Assembly (NCBI RefSeq): GCF_008086205.1
Contig: NZ_VSKK01000001.1
Coordinates: forward strand, 372,001-436,000
Length of the DNA stretch: 64,000 bases
Direction: 5' to 3'
DNA from: Bizionia myxarmorum
GTDB taxonomy: Bacteria; Bacteroidota; Bacteroidia; Flavobacteriales; Flavobacteriaceae
Of this stretch, positions 46,161-55,264 are shown in pieces. The stretch's first letter is position 1, and every line of letters begins with the position of its first letter. The notes below the pieces were generated by a model. The model was given only the letters and a program-made list of their open reading frames with translations, was not told the DNA's origin and did no database searches. Made by a program: the position numbers and the translations under genes.

Positions 46161-46487
46161 ATGAATTGGATTCTACTTATTATTGCTGGATTGTTTGAAG
46201 TGGCCTTTGCTGCCTGTTTAGGTAAATTTAAAGAAACGTCCGGTAATGTAGCAACCTATTGGTTTATTGGTTTTTTAGTTTGCTTAACCATAAGCATGGT
46301 GCTTTTAGTGAAAGCCACACAAAGTTTACCTATAGGAACAGCTTATGCTGTTTGGACCGGTATTGGTGCTGTAGGAACCGTTTTAGTAGGAATATTTATT
46401 TTTAAAGAACCTGCCGATTTCTGGCGACTTTTCTTCATTACAACTTTAATTGCTTCTATTATTGGATTAAAGTTTGTTGCCAATTAA
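46161..46487 (+). CDS. Small multidrug resistance (SMR) family exporter
   Basis: A 108-residue four-helix membrane protein working as an antiparallel dimer. The essential Glu lies in AGLFEVAFA (about E13), and the IGTAYAVWTGIGAVGT signature is at about 57-72. The AGLFEV/GxxW pattern fits the guanidinium exporter (Gdx/SugE) or broader Qac types; the exact subtype is uncertain. Ends before a stretch with the small Lys/Cys-rich gene. Confidence 0.88.
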   Translation: MNWILLIIAGLFEVAFAACLGKFKETSGNVATYWFIGFLVCLTISMVLLVKATQSLPIGTAYAVWTGIGAVGTVLVGIFIFKEPADFWRLFFITTLIASIIGLKFVAN

Positions 46488-46611
46488 ATGTTTTAAAATG
46501 GGATTTTCCTATAGTTCTTATTTACTTGATATTGAATCCAGCCAATTACAACAACAGCTTTTAAAGGACTAAATTTAACAATTTATTTTATTTAGAATAA
46601 TTCAAAATAAT

Positions 46612-46619
46612 TAATTTTG
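46612..46619 (+). promoter_or_regulatory. -7 element for the Lys/Cys-rich small gene
   Basis: TAATTTTG ends 26 bases before the TTG start at 46646, the spacing seen at many genes in the window. Confidence 0.45.
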
Positions 46620-46645
46620 TACAGTTACCTTTAAGTTACCATACT

Positions 46646-46822
46646 TTGGGAAAGAAAAAAGAGAAGAAAAAACAGAAAAAAGCATTAAAAATTTTAGCAG
46701 AATCGAGTGTGAAACAAACCGAAAAACCGCTAAAAAGTAAATGCTGTGAAAAATATAAAAAAAGCGAGAAGAAGCGCTGCAGCAGATGCCCGTGTTTCGA
46801 TTTGCTTCAAGAAGTTGCATAA
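46646..46822 (+). CDS. Small Lys/Cys-rich protein (58 residues)
   Basis: A TTG start (46646) opens a 58-codon frame: a very basic N-terminus (MGKKKEKKKQKKALK), a short linker, then a cysteine-rich tail with CC at about 33-34 and RCSRCPCF at about 44-51, ending LLQEVA. Five cysteines in two clusters suggest metal binding; the charge suggests nucleic-acid or membrane-surface binding. The C-terminal KKRC.RCPCFD pattern is one I recall from short hypothetical proteins of other flavobacteria. It has its own -7 element and terminator. An 89-residue frame on the opposite strand is its shadow. Confidence 0.65.
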   Translation: MGKKKEKKKQKKALKILAESSVKQTEKPLKSKCCEKYKKSEKKRCSRCPCFDLLQEVA

Positions 46823-46853
46823 AAAAAGCCGCGAATAAATTTCGCGGCTTTTT
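46822..46853. terminator. Bidirectional terminator between the small gene and ssb
   Basis: AAAGCCGCGAA (46825-46835) and TTCGCGGCTTT (46841-46851) form an 11-bp stem flanked by A and T runs between convergent genes. Confidence 0.85.
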
Positions 46854-46869
46854 ATTTAGGATCAATTTT

Positions 46870-47202
46870 TTATTTTCCAAACATCAGCAATTCGCTGCAT
46901 AAAATTTCAGTAATATAATGCTTGGCGCCATCCTTATCATCCCAAGAGCGGTTAGTTAGTTTGCCTTCTATAGCAATTTCCTGACCTTTGGTTATATAGT
47001 TTTCAACCACTTTAACCAAGCCTCCTTTTACCACTATATTATGCCAGTAAGCGCGCTCCACTTTTTCGCCGTTCTTGTCTTTGTAGCTATCGTCTGTAGC
47101 TAGTGAGAATTTGGCCATTTTATTGCCATCTTCAAAACTGATAATTTCAGGATCTTGTCCAAGTCTACCAATTAACTGTACTTTGTTTCTTAACGTATTC
47201 AT
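46870..47202 (-). CDS. ssb: Single-stranded DNA-binding protein (short form)
   Basis: A 110-residue OB-fold protein beginning NTLRNKVQLIGRLGQDPEI with WHNIVVKG and GKLTNRSWDDKDG typical of SSB. It ends at SELLMFGK just after the OB fold and lacks the flexible tail and acidic DDDIPF-like tip that recruits partner proteins, so it is probably a second, short SSB rather than the main one. Upstream lie two 13-bp direct repeats (47301-47333). Confidence 0.92.
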   Translation of the reverse strand: MNTLRNKVQLIGRLGQDPEIISFEDGNKMAKFSLATDDSYKDKNGEKVERAYWHNIVVKGGLVKVVENYITKGQEIAIEGKLTNRSWDDKDGAKHYITEILCSELLMFGK

Positions 47203-47300
47203 AAGATAAGGTTTTAATTATGTTGAAAATCATTAGGTCAAATCAACAGGGCAAAGATGCAACGCCATCCAAATATTAGTCGGTAGTTACCTATTTAAAT

Positions 47301-47333
47301 TCGTTTGTAAATGTTTGTAGTCGTTTGTAAATG
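47301..47333 (-). repeat. Tandem 13-bp direct repeat upstream of ssb
   Basis: TCGTTTGTAAATG occurs at 47301-47313 and again at 47321-47333, exactly 20 bases apart, about 100 bases upstream of the ssb start. Two helical turns of spacing would place a bound protein on one face of the DNA, so an operator is possible. Confidence 0.45.
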
Positions 47334-47441
47334 GCTAAATATAAGTGAAAACTCCCGCCATAACCAATATAATCAAGCTATTATACTATCCCTATATGGA
47401 GAAATTAAAGTGGATAAAAAATCTACATAACTCACATAAAC

Positions 47442-48416
47442 CTAAAACGGTAAACTAATAGATTCAGGATCCACAAAGTCTTTGGTATAGGGGTTTTCCA
47501 AGAAACTTAATAAGGGCTTTTGTGGTTTCAAAATTTCCTCTCTTTCAATTCCGTAAACCGACCAGTAATTGGAAAGTAATTGCGCGTAAATATCTTCATC
47601 CCAAAAACCAAAAACGGGCTGTTTGCCATTTGCTTCCACCTCTATGGTAATACCGTTATCGTGATTTTCAATTTTATACTCTGGTTTGTATTGTAATATA
47701 TAGTCGGAATAATGAAATCTAGCATACAACTCTTCAAACTGAACAGGATGCATAATATGACCTTTCATTTTTTCAAGAATTACCTGTTGCTTTTCTTCAA
47801 TTACGCCATTATCCTGTAAGCACGCCACAAACCCAAAACCATTAACACCAAAAGAGAACATTAAATTAATAGCATCATCACGATAGCTAAAAATATCAGC
47901 AGAATATTTAAGTGGAAACACAACAATGCTCCACGGTTTCTTTCCAATAAAAGAAATGGGCTCTATTACCGATTGCAACATCAGGTGAAAGTGACTAAAG
48001 CGTTCCTTGAGGTTTGCAGAAAGCACAAATTCTTCGCCTTGTTTCAATAGTCTATCTCTTTCATAAAGCATTTCATAATAAAGTAGGCCATAAACCATTC
48101 TACCTGTCCATTGAAAAAGTAGTTCGTCATCCAATGCAGCCATGCCTTCAAAACCATCTTTATAAGCAGCTTGGATTTTCAAATCCAAGTCATCAAAAGC
48201 ATCTTTTACGCGCGTAGAACACGGTAATTTAAGATCTTCATAATTATAAGATTTGGCTTTATCCATCATTTCAATACGCTCATTTCCGAATTTAAAGTGA
48301 TCCATTAGCCACTCTGGAAAAACGGTCATGGTTTCATTCGTTAAATCTCCGGAAAGGAAACAGAAATGTTCGTCAAAAATTAAATCTCTAAAAGGATTAA
48401 AAAGCACTTGGAACAT
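47442..48416 (-). CDS. Conserved-looking protein of unknown function
   Basis: A 324-residue soluble protein, no signal peptide, not recognised. It begins MFQVLFNPFRDLIFDEHFCFL and contains aromatic-rich blocks (KPWSIVVFPLKYSADIFSY, FGFWDEDIYAQLLSNYWSVYG). Composition and codon use look native. It has its own -7 element; the nearest gene on the same strand is ssb, 239 bases further on. Function cannot be assigned. Confidence 0.75.
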   Translation of the reverse strand: MFQVLFNPFRDLIFDEHFCFLSGDLTNETMTVFPEWLMDHFKFGNERIEMMDKAKSYNYEDLKLPCSTRVKDAFDDLDLKIQAAYKDGFEGMAALDDELLFQWTGRMVYGLLYYEMLYERDRLLKQGEEFVLSANLKERFSHFHLMLQSVIEPISFIGKKPWSIVVFPLKYSADIFSYRDDAINLMFSFGVNGFGFVACLQDNGVIEEKQQVILEKMKGHIMHPVQFEELYARFHYSDYILQYKPEYKIENHDNGITIEVEANGKQPVFGFWDEDIYAQLLSNYWSVYGIEREEILKPQKPLLSFLENPYTKDFVDPESISLPF

Positions 48417-48447
48417 AATATTCAGAAAAATTGGTTTTTACTTTTTG

Positions 48448-48482
48448 CAAATATAGCCATAAACTCGTGTTTAGAAGGTCAA
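48448..48482 (-). promoter_or_regulatory. Promoter of the unknown gene at 47442
   Basis: On the minus strand: TTG (48482-48480), a 24-base spacer and TATATTTG (48455-48448), 31 bases before the start codon. Confidence 0.5.
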
Positions 48483-48672
48483 TTTTCATAGAATTTCAAG
48501 GTAAAAACATGATTGTTTACAGGTTATTTTCCTGGCAATAAAAAATGGATATATAAGCTTTAACATTTAGCCATTTTGCTTGGCTTACCTTTCATTGAAG
48601 TTTTGTATTTTTAGTTCAGGTACAGAATATCACAATCAATTACATTCTATCGCAAATGCACGTCATAAAACC

Positions 48673-50427
48673 ATGAGTACACTTATCAAAAACGGACTCT
48701 TTTTTTCAGGAATGCCTGATGAAAAAGCAATTAAACAAGATATATTAATTGATGATTCGGGGCGCATTCAAGAAATTGGTGATAGTAATTCATTTTCAGA
48801 TGTTGATGCAGAAATTATTGATGTTGAAGGCAAATGGATTGTTCCTGGATTTGTAGATTCTCATACACACTATGATGCGGAGATTTTAGCTTCTCCAGGA
48901 CTTAAAGAATCGGCAAGACATGGCGTTACCTCTATAATTTTAGGGAGTTGTTCTGTTTCTGCAATATTTAATTCGCCTGAAGACACAGCGGATTCGTTCA
49001 CCAGAGTGGAAGCCATTCCAAGAGAAATCATGTTGCCTTTATTAGAGAATGAAAAAACATGGAATAGCCCTAAAGAATGGAAAGCTTATATTAATAAATT
49101 GCCTTTAGGAATAAATGTAGCCTCATTTATTGGTCATTCTGATATTCGTATGAAAGCCTTGGGTATAAAGCGTTCTTTAACTGATAACGTATCTGCCACA
49201 AAAGCGGAAGAGGACGCTATGCTTAACATGTTAAATGAGGCTTTAGACGCTGGATTTATTGGCTTATCTACCATGGATAATCCTTGGGATAAAATGGATG
49301 GCGATCGCTATTGGTCTCATAAAACGCCCTCCTTTTACTCGTCTTGGAAAGAGCGGAAATCTTTAATAGAACTCCTTCGTAAAAGAGATGCTGTTTTACA
49401 AGGTGCGCCGAATTTGGTGACTAGAGTAAATACGCTTAATTATATGTTATCTAGTTCTGGAATTTTCAGAAAACCATTAAAAACAACCATGATTGCTATG
49501 ATGGATTTAATTGGCGATCGGTATATTTATCCACTAATTGCCATAGCGTCACGCAGTATAAATGATTTAGGAAATGCCAATTTCAGAATGCAATCACCGC
49601 CTTGCCCATTCACGGTTTATTATGATGGTGTAGATTCGGTTATGTTTGAGGAATTTCCTAGCGGTGAAGCGCTCCGTCATTTAGCTAAAGAACTAGATCA
49701 GCGCAACGAACTGATTACAGACACCAATTTTAGAGATAATTTTAAAAAAGAAATCAAGAAAAAATTCGCACCCAAAGTGTGGCACAAAGATTTAAGTAAA
49801 GCCGTTATAATTGATTGTCCTGATGAAAGCTTAATTGGTAAAAATTTTTATGAAATAGCTGAAGAAAAAAATAGTCATCCAGTAGATGTGTTTTTAGATA
49901 CTATTATTAAATACGACAAGAAAATACGATGGACTACGACCATTGCAAACGACCGGAAAGAGAAGTATAAAAGCCTATACAATTTTCCATATAATTTAAT
50001 TAGTTTTTCCGATGCTGGAGCGCATTTAAACAATATGGCTTTTTATAATTTCCCTTTAAAAATGATGAAAATTGTTCAGGAATCTATAGACAACGGAAAT
50101 CCGATAATGACGATGGAAAAATGTATCTGGCGACTTACAAAAGAGCAAGGTGATTGGTTTAATCTGGATTGTGGACATTTAGCCAAAGGTAAACTAGCCG
50201 ATTTAGTATTGATAGATCCTGAAAAATTTAAAAATATTACTGAAAACGTTGAAATTGCACCTATTCAAGAATTTGATAATTACGACAGATTAGTAAACAG
50301 AAATGAAGGTGTGGTTTCTTTAGTTATGGTTGGTGGAAAAAGAATTTTTGAAAATGAAAATTTTGTGCCAGATTACGGTAAATCAAAAAAATACGGAAGA
50401 TTTTTAGAGAAAATAGCTACCAATTAA
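48673..50427 (+). CDS. N-acyl-D-amino-acid deacylase-like amidohydrolase
   Basis: A 584-residue amidohydrolase-fold enzyme. The metal motif GFVDSHTHYDAE lies at about 60-71 and GHSDIR at about 147-152; a late FSDAGAHLNN supplies the conserved Asp, and a C-terminal KGKLADLVLIDP is typical of the family. It probably removes acyl groups from D-amino acids or similar amides. ATG 48673 is chosen; the open frame extends to a TTG at 48580, adding 31 atypical residues. Confidence 0.85.
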   Translation: MSTLIKNGLFFSGMPDEKAIKQDILIDDSGRIQEIGDSNSFSDVDAEIIDVEGKWIVPGFVDSHTHYDAEILASPGLKESARHGVTSIILGSCSVSAIFNSPEDTADSFTRVEAIPREIMLPLLENEKTWNSPKEWKAYINKLPLGINVASFIGHSDIRMKALGIKRSLTDNVSATKAEEDAMLNMLNEALDAGFIGLSTMDNPWDKMDGDRYWSHKTPSFYSSWKERKSLIELLRKRDAVLQGAPNLVTRVNTLNYMLSSSGIFRKPLKTTMIAMMDLIGDRYIYPLIAIASRSINDLGNANFRMQSPPCPFTVYYDGVDSVMFEEFPSGEALRHLAKELDQRNELITDTNFRDNFKKEIKKKFAPKVWHKDLSKAVIIDCPDESLIGKNFYEIAEEKNSHPVDVFLDTIIKYDKKIRWTTTIANDRKEKYKSLYNFPYNLISFSDAGAHLNNMAFYNFPLKMMKIVQESIDNGNPIMTMEKCIWRLTKEQGDWFNLDCGHLAKGKLADLVLIDPEKFKNITENVEIAPIQEFDNYDRLVNRNEGVVSLVMVGGKRIFENENFVPDYGKSKKYGRFLEKIATN

Positions 50428-50484
50428 TGTATGTTATAAGCAAGTCTTTTCAGAGCAAACTAATAAGAGCCATTTCAATTTCTC

Positions 50485-50492
50485 TATCTTTG
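50485..50492 (+). promoter_or_regulatory. -7 element for lplA
   Basis: TATCTTTG ends 25 bases before the start at 50518. Confidence 0.5.
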
Positions 50493-50517
50493 TTAAACAC
50501 CAAATAGCACCCAATTT

Positions 50518-51516
50518 ATGATTTTCATTGATAATGAAGGCCACAACAATCCGAAATTAAACCTCGCTTTAGAAGAATATGCCTTAAGAAATTTTGACGG
50601 TTCTACCGATTACCTCCTGTTTTACATTAACGAACCCTCTATAATCATTGGAAGAAACCAAAATACCTTGGAAGAAATTAACCAAGAATATATAGATGAA
50701 AACAATATTCATGTAGTACGTCGTATTTCTGGTGGTGGCGCCGTTTATCATGATTTAGGTAACTTAAACTTTAGTTTTATTACCAATCACGATGGCAAAA
50801 GTATTAGCAACTTTAAAAAATTTACAGCACCAGTAATTCGTGTATTGAACGACATGGGCATTTCTGCTGAATTAAAAGGTCGAAATGATATTGAGGTAAA
50901 CGACAAGAAGATCTCTGGAACTGCACAGTTTTCTACTGGAAAACGCATGATTAGTCATGGTACGCTTTTATTAGATACAGATATGGGTGAAGTGGTTAAA
51001 GCGCTTCAAGTAAAGATGAGCAAAATCCAATCTAAAGGACATAAATCCGTTAGAAGTCGCGTGGCAAATATTAGTGAATTTCTGAAAACACCGATTACCA
51101 TGGAAGCTTTCAAAAATCAATTATTAGTCGGTTTATACGAAGCCAGCGAACCTTTTGAAACCTATAAATTAACGGAAGCTGAATGGCAAGCTGTCCATAA
51201 ATTAAAAGCAGAGAAATACGATTTATGGGATTGGAATTTCGGTAAGTCGCCTAAATTCAACATTCAGCGGAATAAACGTTTTCCAGTAGGAGAAATTGAT
51301 CTGCGTATTTTTGTTGAAAAAGGACATATTTCAGAATTTAAAGTATTTGGCGATTTCTTTGGTAGAAAGCCCATTGCAGAACTTGAAAACTTGTTAATAG
51401 GCGTACCTTATGATAAGGACGAAATCATTAAAAGTTTACAAAATACAGCTATTGAAGACTTTTTTGGAACTTTAGAAAAATCAGATTTTTTAAATCTTAT
51501 TTATGGGAATGATTAA
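50518..51516 (+). CDS. lplA: Lipoate-protein ligase
   Basis: Attaches lipoate to E2 and GcvH proteins using ATP. The 332-residue protein has the N-terminal catalytic domain with RRISGGGAVYHDLGN (about 68-82) and the KISGTAQ segment (about 130), and a C-terminal accessory domain (about 240-332), the two-domain layout of E. coli LplA. It stands 66 bases before the polyketide operon; whether it is cotranscribed is unclear. Confidence 0.92.
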   Translation: MIFIDNEGHNNPKLNLALEEYALRNFDGSTDYLLFYINEPSIIIGRNQNTLEEINQEYIDENNIHVVRRISGGGAVYHDLGNLNFSFITNHDGKSISNFKKFTAPVIRVLNDMGISAELKGRNDIEVNDKKISGTAQFSTGKRMISHGTLLLDTDMGEVVKALQVKMSKIQSKGHKSVRSRVANISEFLKTPITMEAFKNQLLVGLYEASEPFETYKLTEAEWQAVHKLKAEKYDLWDWNFGKSPKFNIQRNKRFPVGEIDLRIFVEKGHISEFKVFGDFFGRKPIAELENLLIGVPYDKDEIIKSLQNTAIEDFFGTLEKSDFLNLIYGND

Positions 51517-51582
51517 CTGCAAAAAATTCTATTAACCGTCATAACATAATATTTTAAAAAGCACAAAAACAAACAACTCATA

Positions 51583-52710
51583 ATGACTTACGATGTAATT
51601 ATAGTTGGCGGTGGACTAGCCGGATTAACAAGTGCTATACACCTTTCTAAAAAAGGCCTTTCGGTTCTTTTAATAGAGAAAAATGACTATCCGAAACATA
51701 AAGTTTGTGGTGAATATATTTCTAACGAAGTTCTACCCTATCTAGACGCTCTCGGTTTTAACCCCTTTGATTTTGGCGCGAAAAAAATTGATTACTTCAC
51801 ATTAAGTACGGCTAAAAGTAAATCCATAAGCACCAAATTACCCTTTGGCGGATTTGGAATTAGTCGCTATTGCATGGACTGGGAACTAGCCAAACTCGCC
51901 ATACAAAATGGTGCTGAAATATTTCAAGAAAAGGTTATTGATATTCAATTTGAAAACAATCAGTTTACTGTTTTTACTAATGAAGATAAGCAATTCTCGT
52001 CAGAAATAGTCATTGGATCTTTTGGTAAACGATCTAATTTGGATATTCAAATGGATCGCGAATTCATTCAAAAACCAACACCCTTTTTAGGCATAAAAGC
52101 GCATTATAAAGGTAATTTTCCCGATGATGCTGTTGCTCTCCATAATTTTGACGGTGGCTATTGTGGGATTTCTAAAGTAGAAACTAATCTCGTAAACGTT
52201 TGCTATCTTACCGATTATAAAGCGTTTAAAAAGCATAAAAACATTGAAGATTTTCAAAAAAATGTGCTTTCAAAAAACAGCCATTTAAAAGAAATATTTG
52301 AGAGTTTTGAGATGACATTTGAGAATCCTTTAACTATTAGTCAAGTATCATTCTCATCAAAACAACCCGTAGAAAATCATGTTTTAATGTGCGGTGACAG
52401 TGCTGGAATGATTCATCCATTAGCTGGAAATGGCATGAGTATGGCCATTCGAGCTGCGCAAATGGCTTCTATGAAAGTTCTGAAATTCAAATCTAAAGAA
52501 ATAAAATCGCGAGCCGAATTAGAAAAACAATACACCCAAATTTGGAATCAGGAATTTAGTAGTAGATTAAAATCTGGACATATTATAGCAAGGTTATTCC
52601 GACTCGGCTTATTTTCTGAATTAATTATGGTATTTTTAAAGGCCTTCCCGTTTATTTTGCCACACGTTATAAAAAGTACACACGGAAAACCTATGAAACC
52701 AGAATTATAA
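51583..52710 (+). CDS. FAD-dependent oxidoreductase of the type III PKS operon
   Basis: A 375-residue flavoprotein of the geranylgeranyl-reductase/monooxygenase (p-hydroxybenzoate-hydroxylase-like) superfamily: the Rossmann motif VIIVGGGLAGLTSAIHL at about 5-21, HKVCGEYIS near 40 and the second FAD motif CGDSAGMIHPLAGNGMSMA at about 270. In phenolic-lipid clusters such as Streptomyces srsABC a flavin enzyme hydroxylates the resorcinol ring; that role is inferred here. First gene of the operon. Its stop shares a base with the next start (TAATG at 52708-52712). No TAnnTTTG promoter is evident upstream. Confidence 0.85.
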   Translation: MTYDVIIVGGGLAGLTSAIHLSKKGLSVLLIEKNDYPKHKVCGEYISNEVLPYLDALGFNPFDFGAKKIDYFTLSTAKSKSISTKLPFGGFGISRYCMDWELAKLAIQNGAEIFQEKVIDIQFENNQFTVFTNEDKQFSSEIVIGSFGKRSNLDIQMDREFIQKPTPFLGIKAHYKGNFPDDAVALHNFDGGYCGISKVETNLVNVCYLTDYKAFKKHKNIEDFQKNVLSKNSHLKEIFESFEMTFENPLTISQVSFSSKQPVENHVLMCGDSAGMIHPLAGNGMSMAIRAAQMASMKVLKFKSKEIKSRAELEKQYTQIWNQEFSSRLKSGHIIARLFRLGLFSELIMVFLKAFPFILPHVIKSTHGKPMKPEL

Positions 52711-53417
52711 TGCTTGTAGACACAAAACATAGAAGCCACACCATTGAAATTATGGATGACCTAGAGATGACTGGCGACATATTAATTGATGCTCTAGACC
52801 AATTAGCAACCATAAATAAATTATTGGGTGGTACCCAAGTAACGCTTGATGGATTAAAAAAGCTTTTAGAAGGCCAATCCAAAGAAAAAACAATTCGTAT
52901 TATAGATTTAGGGTGTGGAAGTGGAGACATGCTGCGGAAGGTTGCTAAATATGGCATTAAAAACGGTTACAAATTCAAATTATTAGGTATCGATGCCAAT
53001 CAAGCAACCGTAGATTATGCCAATAAATTATCAGCAGATTTTCCCGAATTAAGCTATAAAAAAGAAGATGTTTTATCTGAAGATTTCAAAACACATACCT
53101 ATGAAATTGCTATGTGTACCTTGTTTTTGCATCATTTTGACGATAATGTTGCTATGAACGTCATTCAAACCTTACTAAAAAACGCCAAAATAGGTGTTTT
53201 AGTTAATGATTTACATCGGCACAGATTGGCATATTATCTTTTCAAAATAGTCACATTAGGCATCAAAAACGACATGACAAAAAACGATGGTTTAATATCA
53301 ATTTTAAGAGCATTTAAAAGGAGAGATTTTGAAAGGTATTCAAAGGAAATAGCATTCAAAAGCACCATAACGTGGCATTGGGCATTTAGATACCAATGGA
53401 TAATAAAAAAATTATGA
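52710..53417 (+). CDS. SAM-dependent methyltransferase of the type III PKS operon
   Basis: A 235-residue class I methyltransferase; the SAM motif IIDLGCGSGDMLRKVA is at about 65-80 and ALFLHHF-like CTLFLHHFDD at about 131. UbiE/menaquinone-type methyltransferases are the closest style. In srs and bps clusters a methyltransferase modifies the polyketide phenol or pyrone; the same is inferred here. Coupled on both sides: TAATG with the flavoenzyme and ATGA with the polyketide synthase. Confidence 0.83.
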   Translation: MLVDTKHRSHTIEIMDDLEMTGDILIDALDQLATINKLLGGTQVTLDGLKKLLEGQSKEKTIRIIDLGCGSGDMLRKVAKYGIKNGYKFKLLGIDANQATVDYANKLSADFPELSYKKEDVLSEDFKTHTYEIAMCTLFLHHFDDNVAMNVIQTLLKNAKIGVLVNDLHRHRLAYYLFKIVTLGIKNDMTKNDGLISILRAFKRRDFERYSKEIAFKSTITWHWAFRYQWIIKKL

Positions 53418-54466
53418 GCGTAAAAATAACATCTGTAGCCACCCAGTTACCACCTTATACACGAACAACTGAAGAGATAATTCCATTCCTGAACGTTTGG
53501 TTAAACGGTCAAGACGAACGTTATCAGCGCAAAGTAATTAAACTCTTTGAAAACGCTGGAGTTGATAGGCGCTATTCAATCATGGATGCGGAAGCGGTGT
53601 TTTTAAAAACCTCTTTTGAGGAAAAAAATGATATTTACAAACGTGAAACCATAAAATTAGCAGAAGGTGCCCTAACCAAAGCACTAGACAAAGCCCAACT
53701 AGAACCTATTGATATTGATTATATCATTACGGTAAGTTGTACAGGAATTATGATTCCATCGGTAGATGCATATCTGATTAATAAATTGAATATGAAACAG
53801 GATATTGTGCGCCTTCCTGTTACAGAAATGGGTTGCGTGGCTGGAATTTCTGGAATGATTTATGCCAATAATTTCCTGAAAGCTGATCCAAATAAGCGTG
53901 CTGTTGTAATTGCTGTAGAATCTCCTACTTCCACCTTTCAAATTGAAGATTATTCCATGACCAACATTGTTAGTGCCGCCATTTTTGGTGATGGATGTGC
54001 CTGTACTATTTTATCTTCATACGAAAATGAAGAAGGGCCAGAAATAATAGATGATGCCATGTATCACTTTTATAATTCGGAACATATGATGGGATTTGAA
54101 CTAAAAAACACCGGACTTCAAATGGTTTTAGACAAAGAAGTTCCTGAAAAAATTGCAGAACACTTTCCCCTGATTGTTCATCCATTTTTAGAGAGAAATG
54201 GTTTAAATATTAAAGATGTTGATCATCTTATTTTTCATCCTGGCGGAAAGAAAATTGTTCAAACTATTGAAGAACTATTCGGCGCTTTAGGTAAGAATAT
54301 TGATCACACAAAAGCAGTGTTAAAAGACTACGGAAACATGTCTAGCGCAACCGTACTTTACGTTCTTGAGCGGTTTATGGAACAAAATCCTCAAAAAGGT
54401 GATATTGGATTAATGTTGAGTTTCGGTCCCGGATTCACCGCACAAAGATTATTATTAAAATGGTAA
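53414..54466 (+). CDS. Type III polyketide synthase (chalcone/stilbene-synthase-like)
   Basis: A 350-residue homodimeric ketosynthase that extends an acyl starter with malonyl-CoA and cyclises it. The triad is visible: C141 (TEMGCVAGISG), H275 (FHPGG) and N308 (GNMSSATVLY). SCTGIMIPSVDAYLINKL and the SFGPGFTAQ loop are signatures of type III PKS and argue against FabH. The start at 53414 overlaps the methyltransferase stop in ATGA; an ATG at 53396 lies further inside that gene. Given the fatty-acid genes next door, the starter is likely a long-chain acyl group, giving alkylresorcinols, alkylpyrones or similar. Confidence 0.92.
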   Translation: MSVKITSVATQLPPYTRTTEEIIPFLNVWLNGQDERYQRKVIKLFENAGVDRRYSIMDAEAVFLKTSFEEKNDIYKRETIKLAEGALTKALDKAQLEPIDIDYIITVSCTGIMIPSVDAYLINKLNMKQDIVRLPVTEMGCVAGISGMIYANNFLKADPNKRAVVIAVESPTSTFQIEDYSMTNIVSAAIFGDGCACTILSSYENEEGPEIIDDAMYHFYNSEHMMGFELKNTGLQMVLDKEVPEKIAEHFPLIVHPFLERNGLNIKDVDHLIFHPGGKKIVQTIEELFGALGKNIDHTKAVLKDYGNMSSATVLYVLERFMEQNPQKGDIGLMLSFGPGFTAQRLLLKW

Positions 54467-55260
54467 GAGAATTTGAAAATAAAAACGAATGGGCCATCAT
54501 ATTGGGCGCTTCTAGTGGCATGGGCTTAGCAACGGCAAAAAAGCTCGCTAAAGAAGGACTGAATTTATGTTTGGTTTATCGTGCGTTAAGAAATGAAATA
54601 GAAGCTATTGAAGCCGAATTTGAAGCTATCGTTTCAACGAGTAAGGTGAAATTAATTCACTTCAATAAAGATGTGGTAAAGCCAGAAAATAGAGAAGCAA
54701 TTCTTACCGAGTTAGCAGAAAAAATAGGCGATTCCGGAAAGGTAAAATGCTTGGTTCACAGCATTGCCAAAGGGAATTTAAAACCCATGGTTTCTGATGG
54801 AAATAGAGAGCTTCAAAATGATGATTTTCATATTACACTAGAGAATATGGCTTTTAGTTTATACGATTGGACAAAGCTTGTTTTTAGTAAAAATCTATTT
54901 GCAGACGATGCTAGAATCATCAGTTTTACCAGTGAAGGCAATAAAAAAGCATGGAAAAATTACGCAGCTGTTTCTGCAGCTAAAGCGGCTTTAGAAGCCA
55001 TTTCAAGAAACATAGCTTTGGAATTTGCGGAACATGGAATTAAGGCTAATTGTATTGAAGCTGGCGTGACAAATACGGCATCTTTCAGAATGATTCCTGG
55101 CAGTGAAAAGCTAGCAGAACACAGCATAAAACGCAATCCATTTAAACGACTCACCACACCAGAAGATGTGGCGAATGTGGTATATTTATTAACCAAGGAA
55201 GAGTCTAAATGGATTAATGGCACCACGCTTCAAGTAAATGGTGGTGAACATTTAAGTTAA
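54460..55260 (+). CDS. FabI/FabL-like enoyl-ACP reductase (SDR)
   Basis: A 266-residue short-chain dehydrogenase. The cofactor motif GASSGMG is at 16-22; LVHSIAKG at 98-105 and the Y168-x6-K175 pair (YAAVSAAK) are of the enoyl-ACP-reductase type rather than the Y-x3-K of ketoreductases. In the operon it would reduce enoyl intermediates of a dedicated fatty-acid chain. Overlaps the PKS gene by seven bases. Confidence 0.83.
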   Translation: MVREFENKNEWAIILGASSGMGLATAKKLAKEGLNLCLVYRALRNEIEAIEAEFEAIVSTSKVKLIHFNKDVVKPENREAILTELAEKIGDSGKVKCLVHSIAKGNLKPMVSDGNRELQNDDFHITLENMAFSLYDWTKLVFSKNLFADDARIISFTSEGNKKAWKNYAAVSAAKAALEAISRNIALEFAEHGIKANCIEAGVTNTASFRMIPGSEKLAEHSIKRNPFKRLTTPEDVANVVYLLTKEESKWINGTTLQVNGGEHLS

Positions 55261-55264
55261 AAGA

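Noticed and set aside
46498-46572. 24-codon frame beginning MGFSYSS after the SMR gene
   Set aside because: Too short, no promoter or hydrophobic/charged pattern; may be a remnant but cannot be supported.
46611-46880. 89-residue frame on the minus strand
   Set aside because: It is antisense to the Lys/Cys-rich frame, runs through the terminator hairpin and overlaps the end of ssb; its Phe-rich sequence is the mirror of the poly-Lys codons.
53414-54466. FabH (KAS III) instead of type III PKS
   Set aside because: FabH also has a Cys-His-Asn triad, but SCTGIMIPSVD, the FHPGG histidine context and the FGPG loop near the C-terminus are type III PKS signatures.
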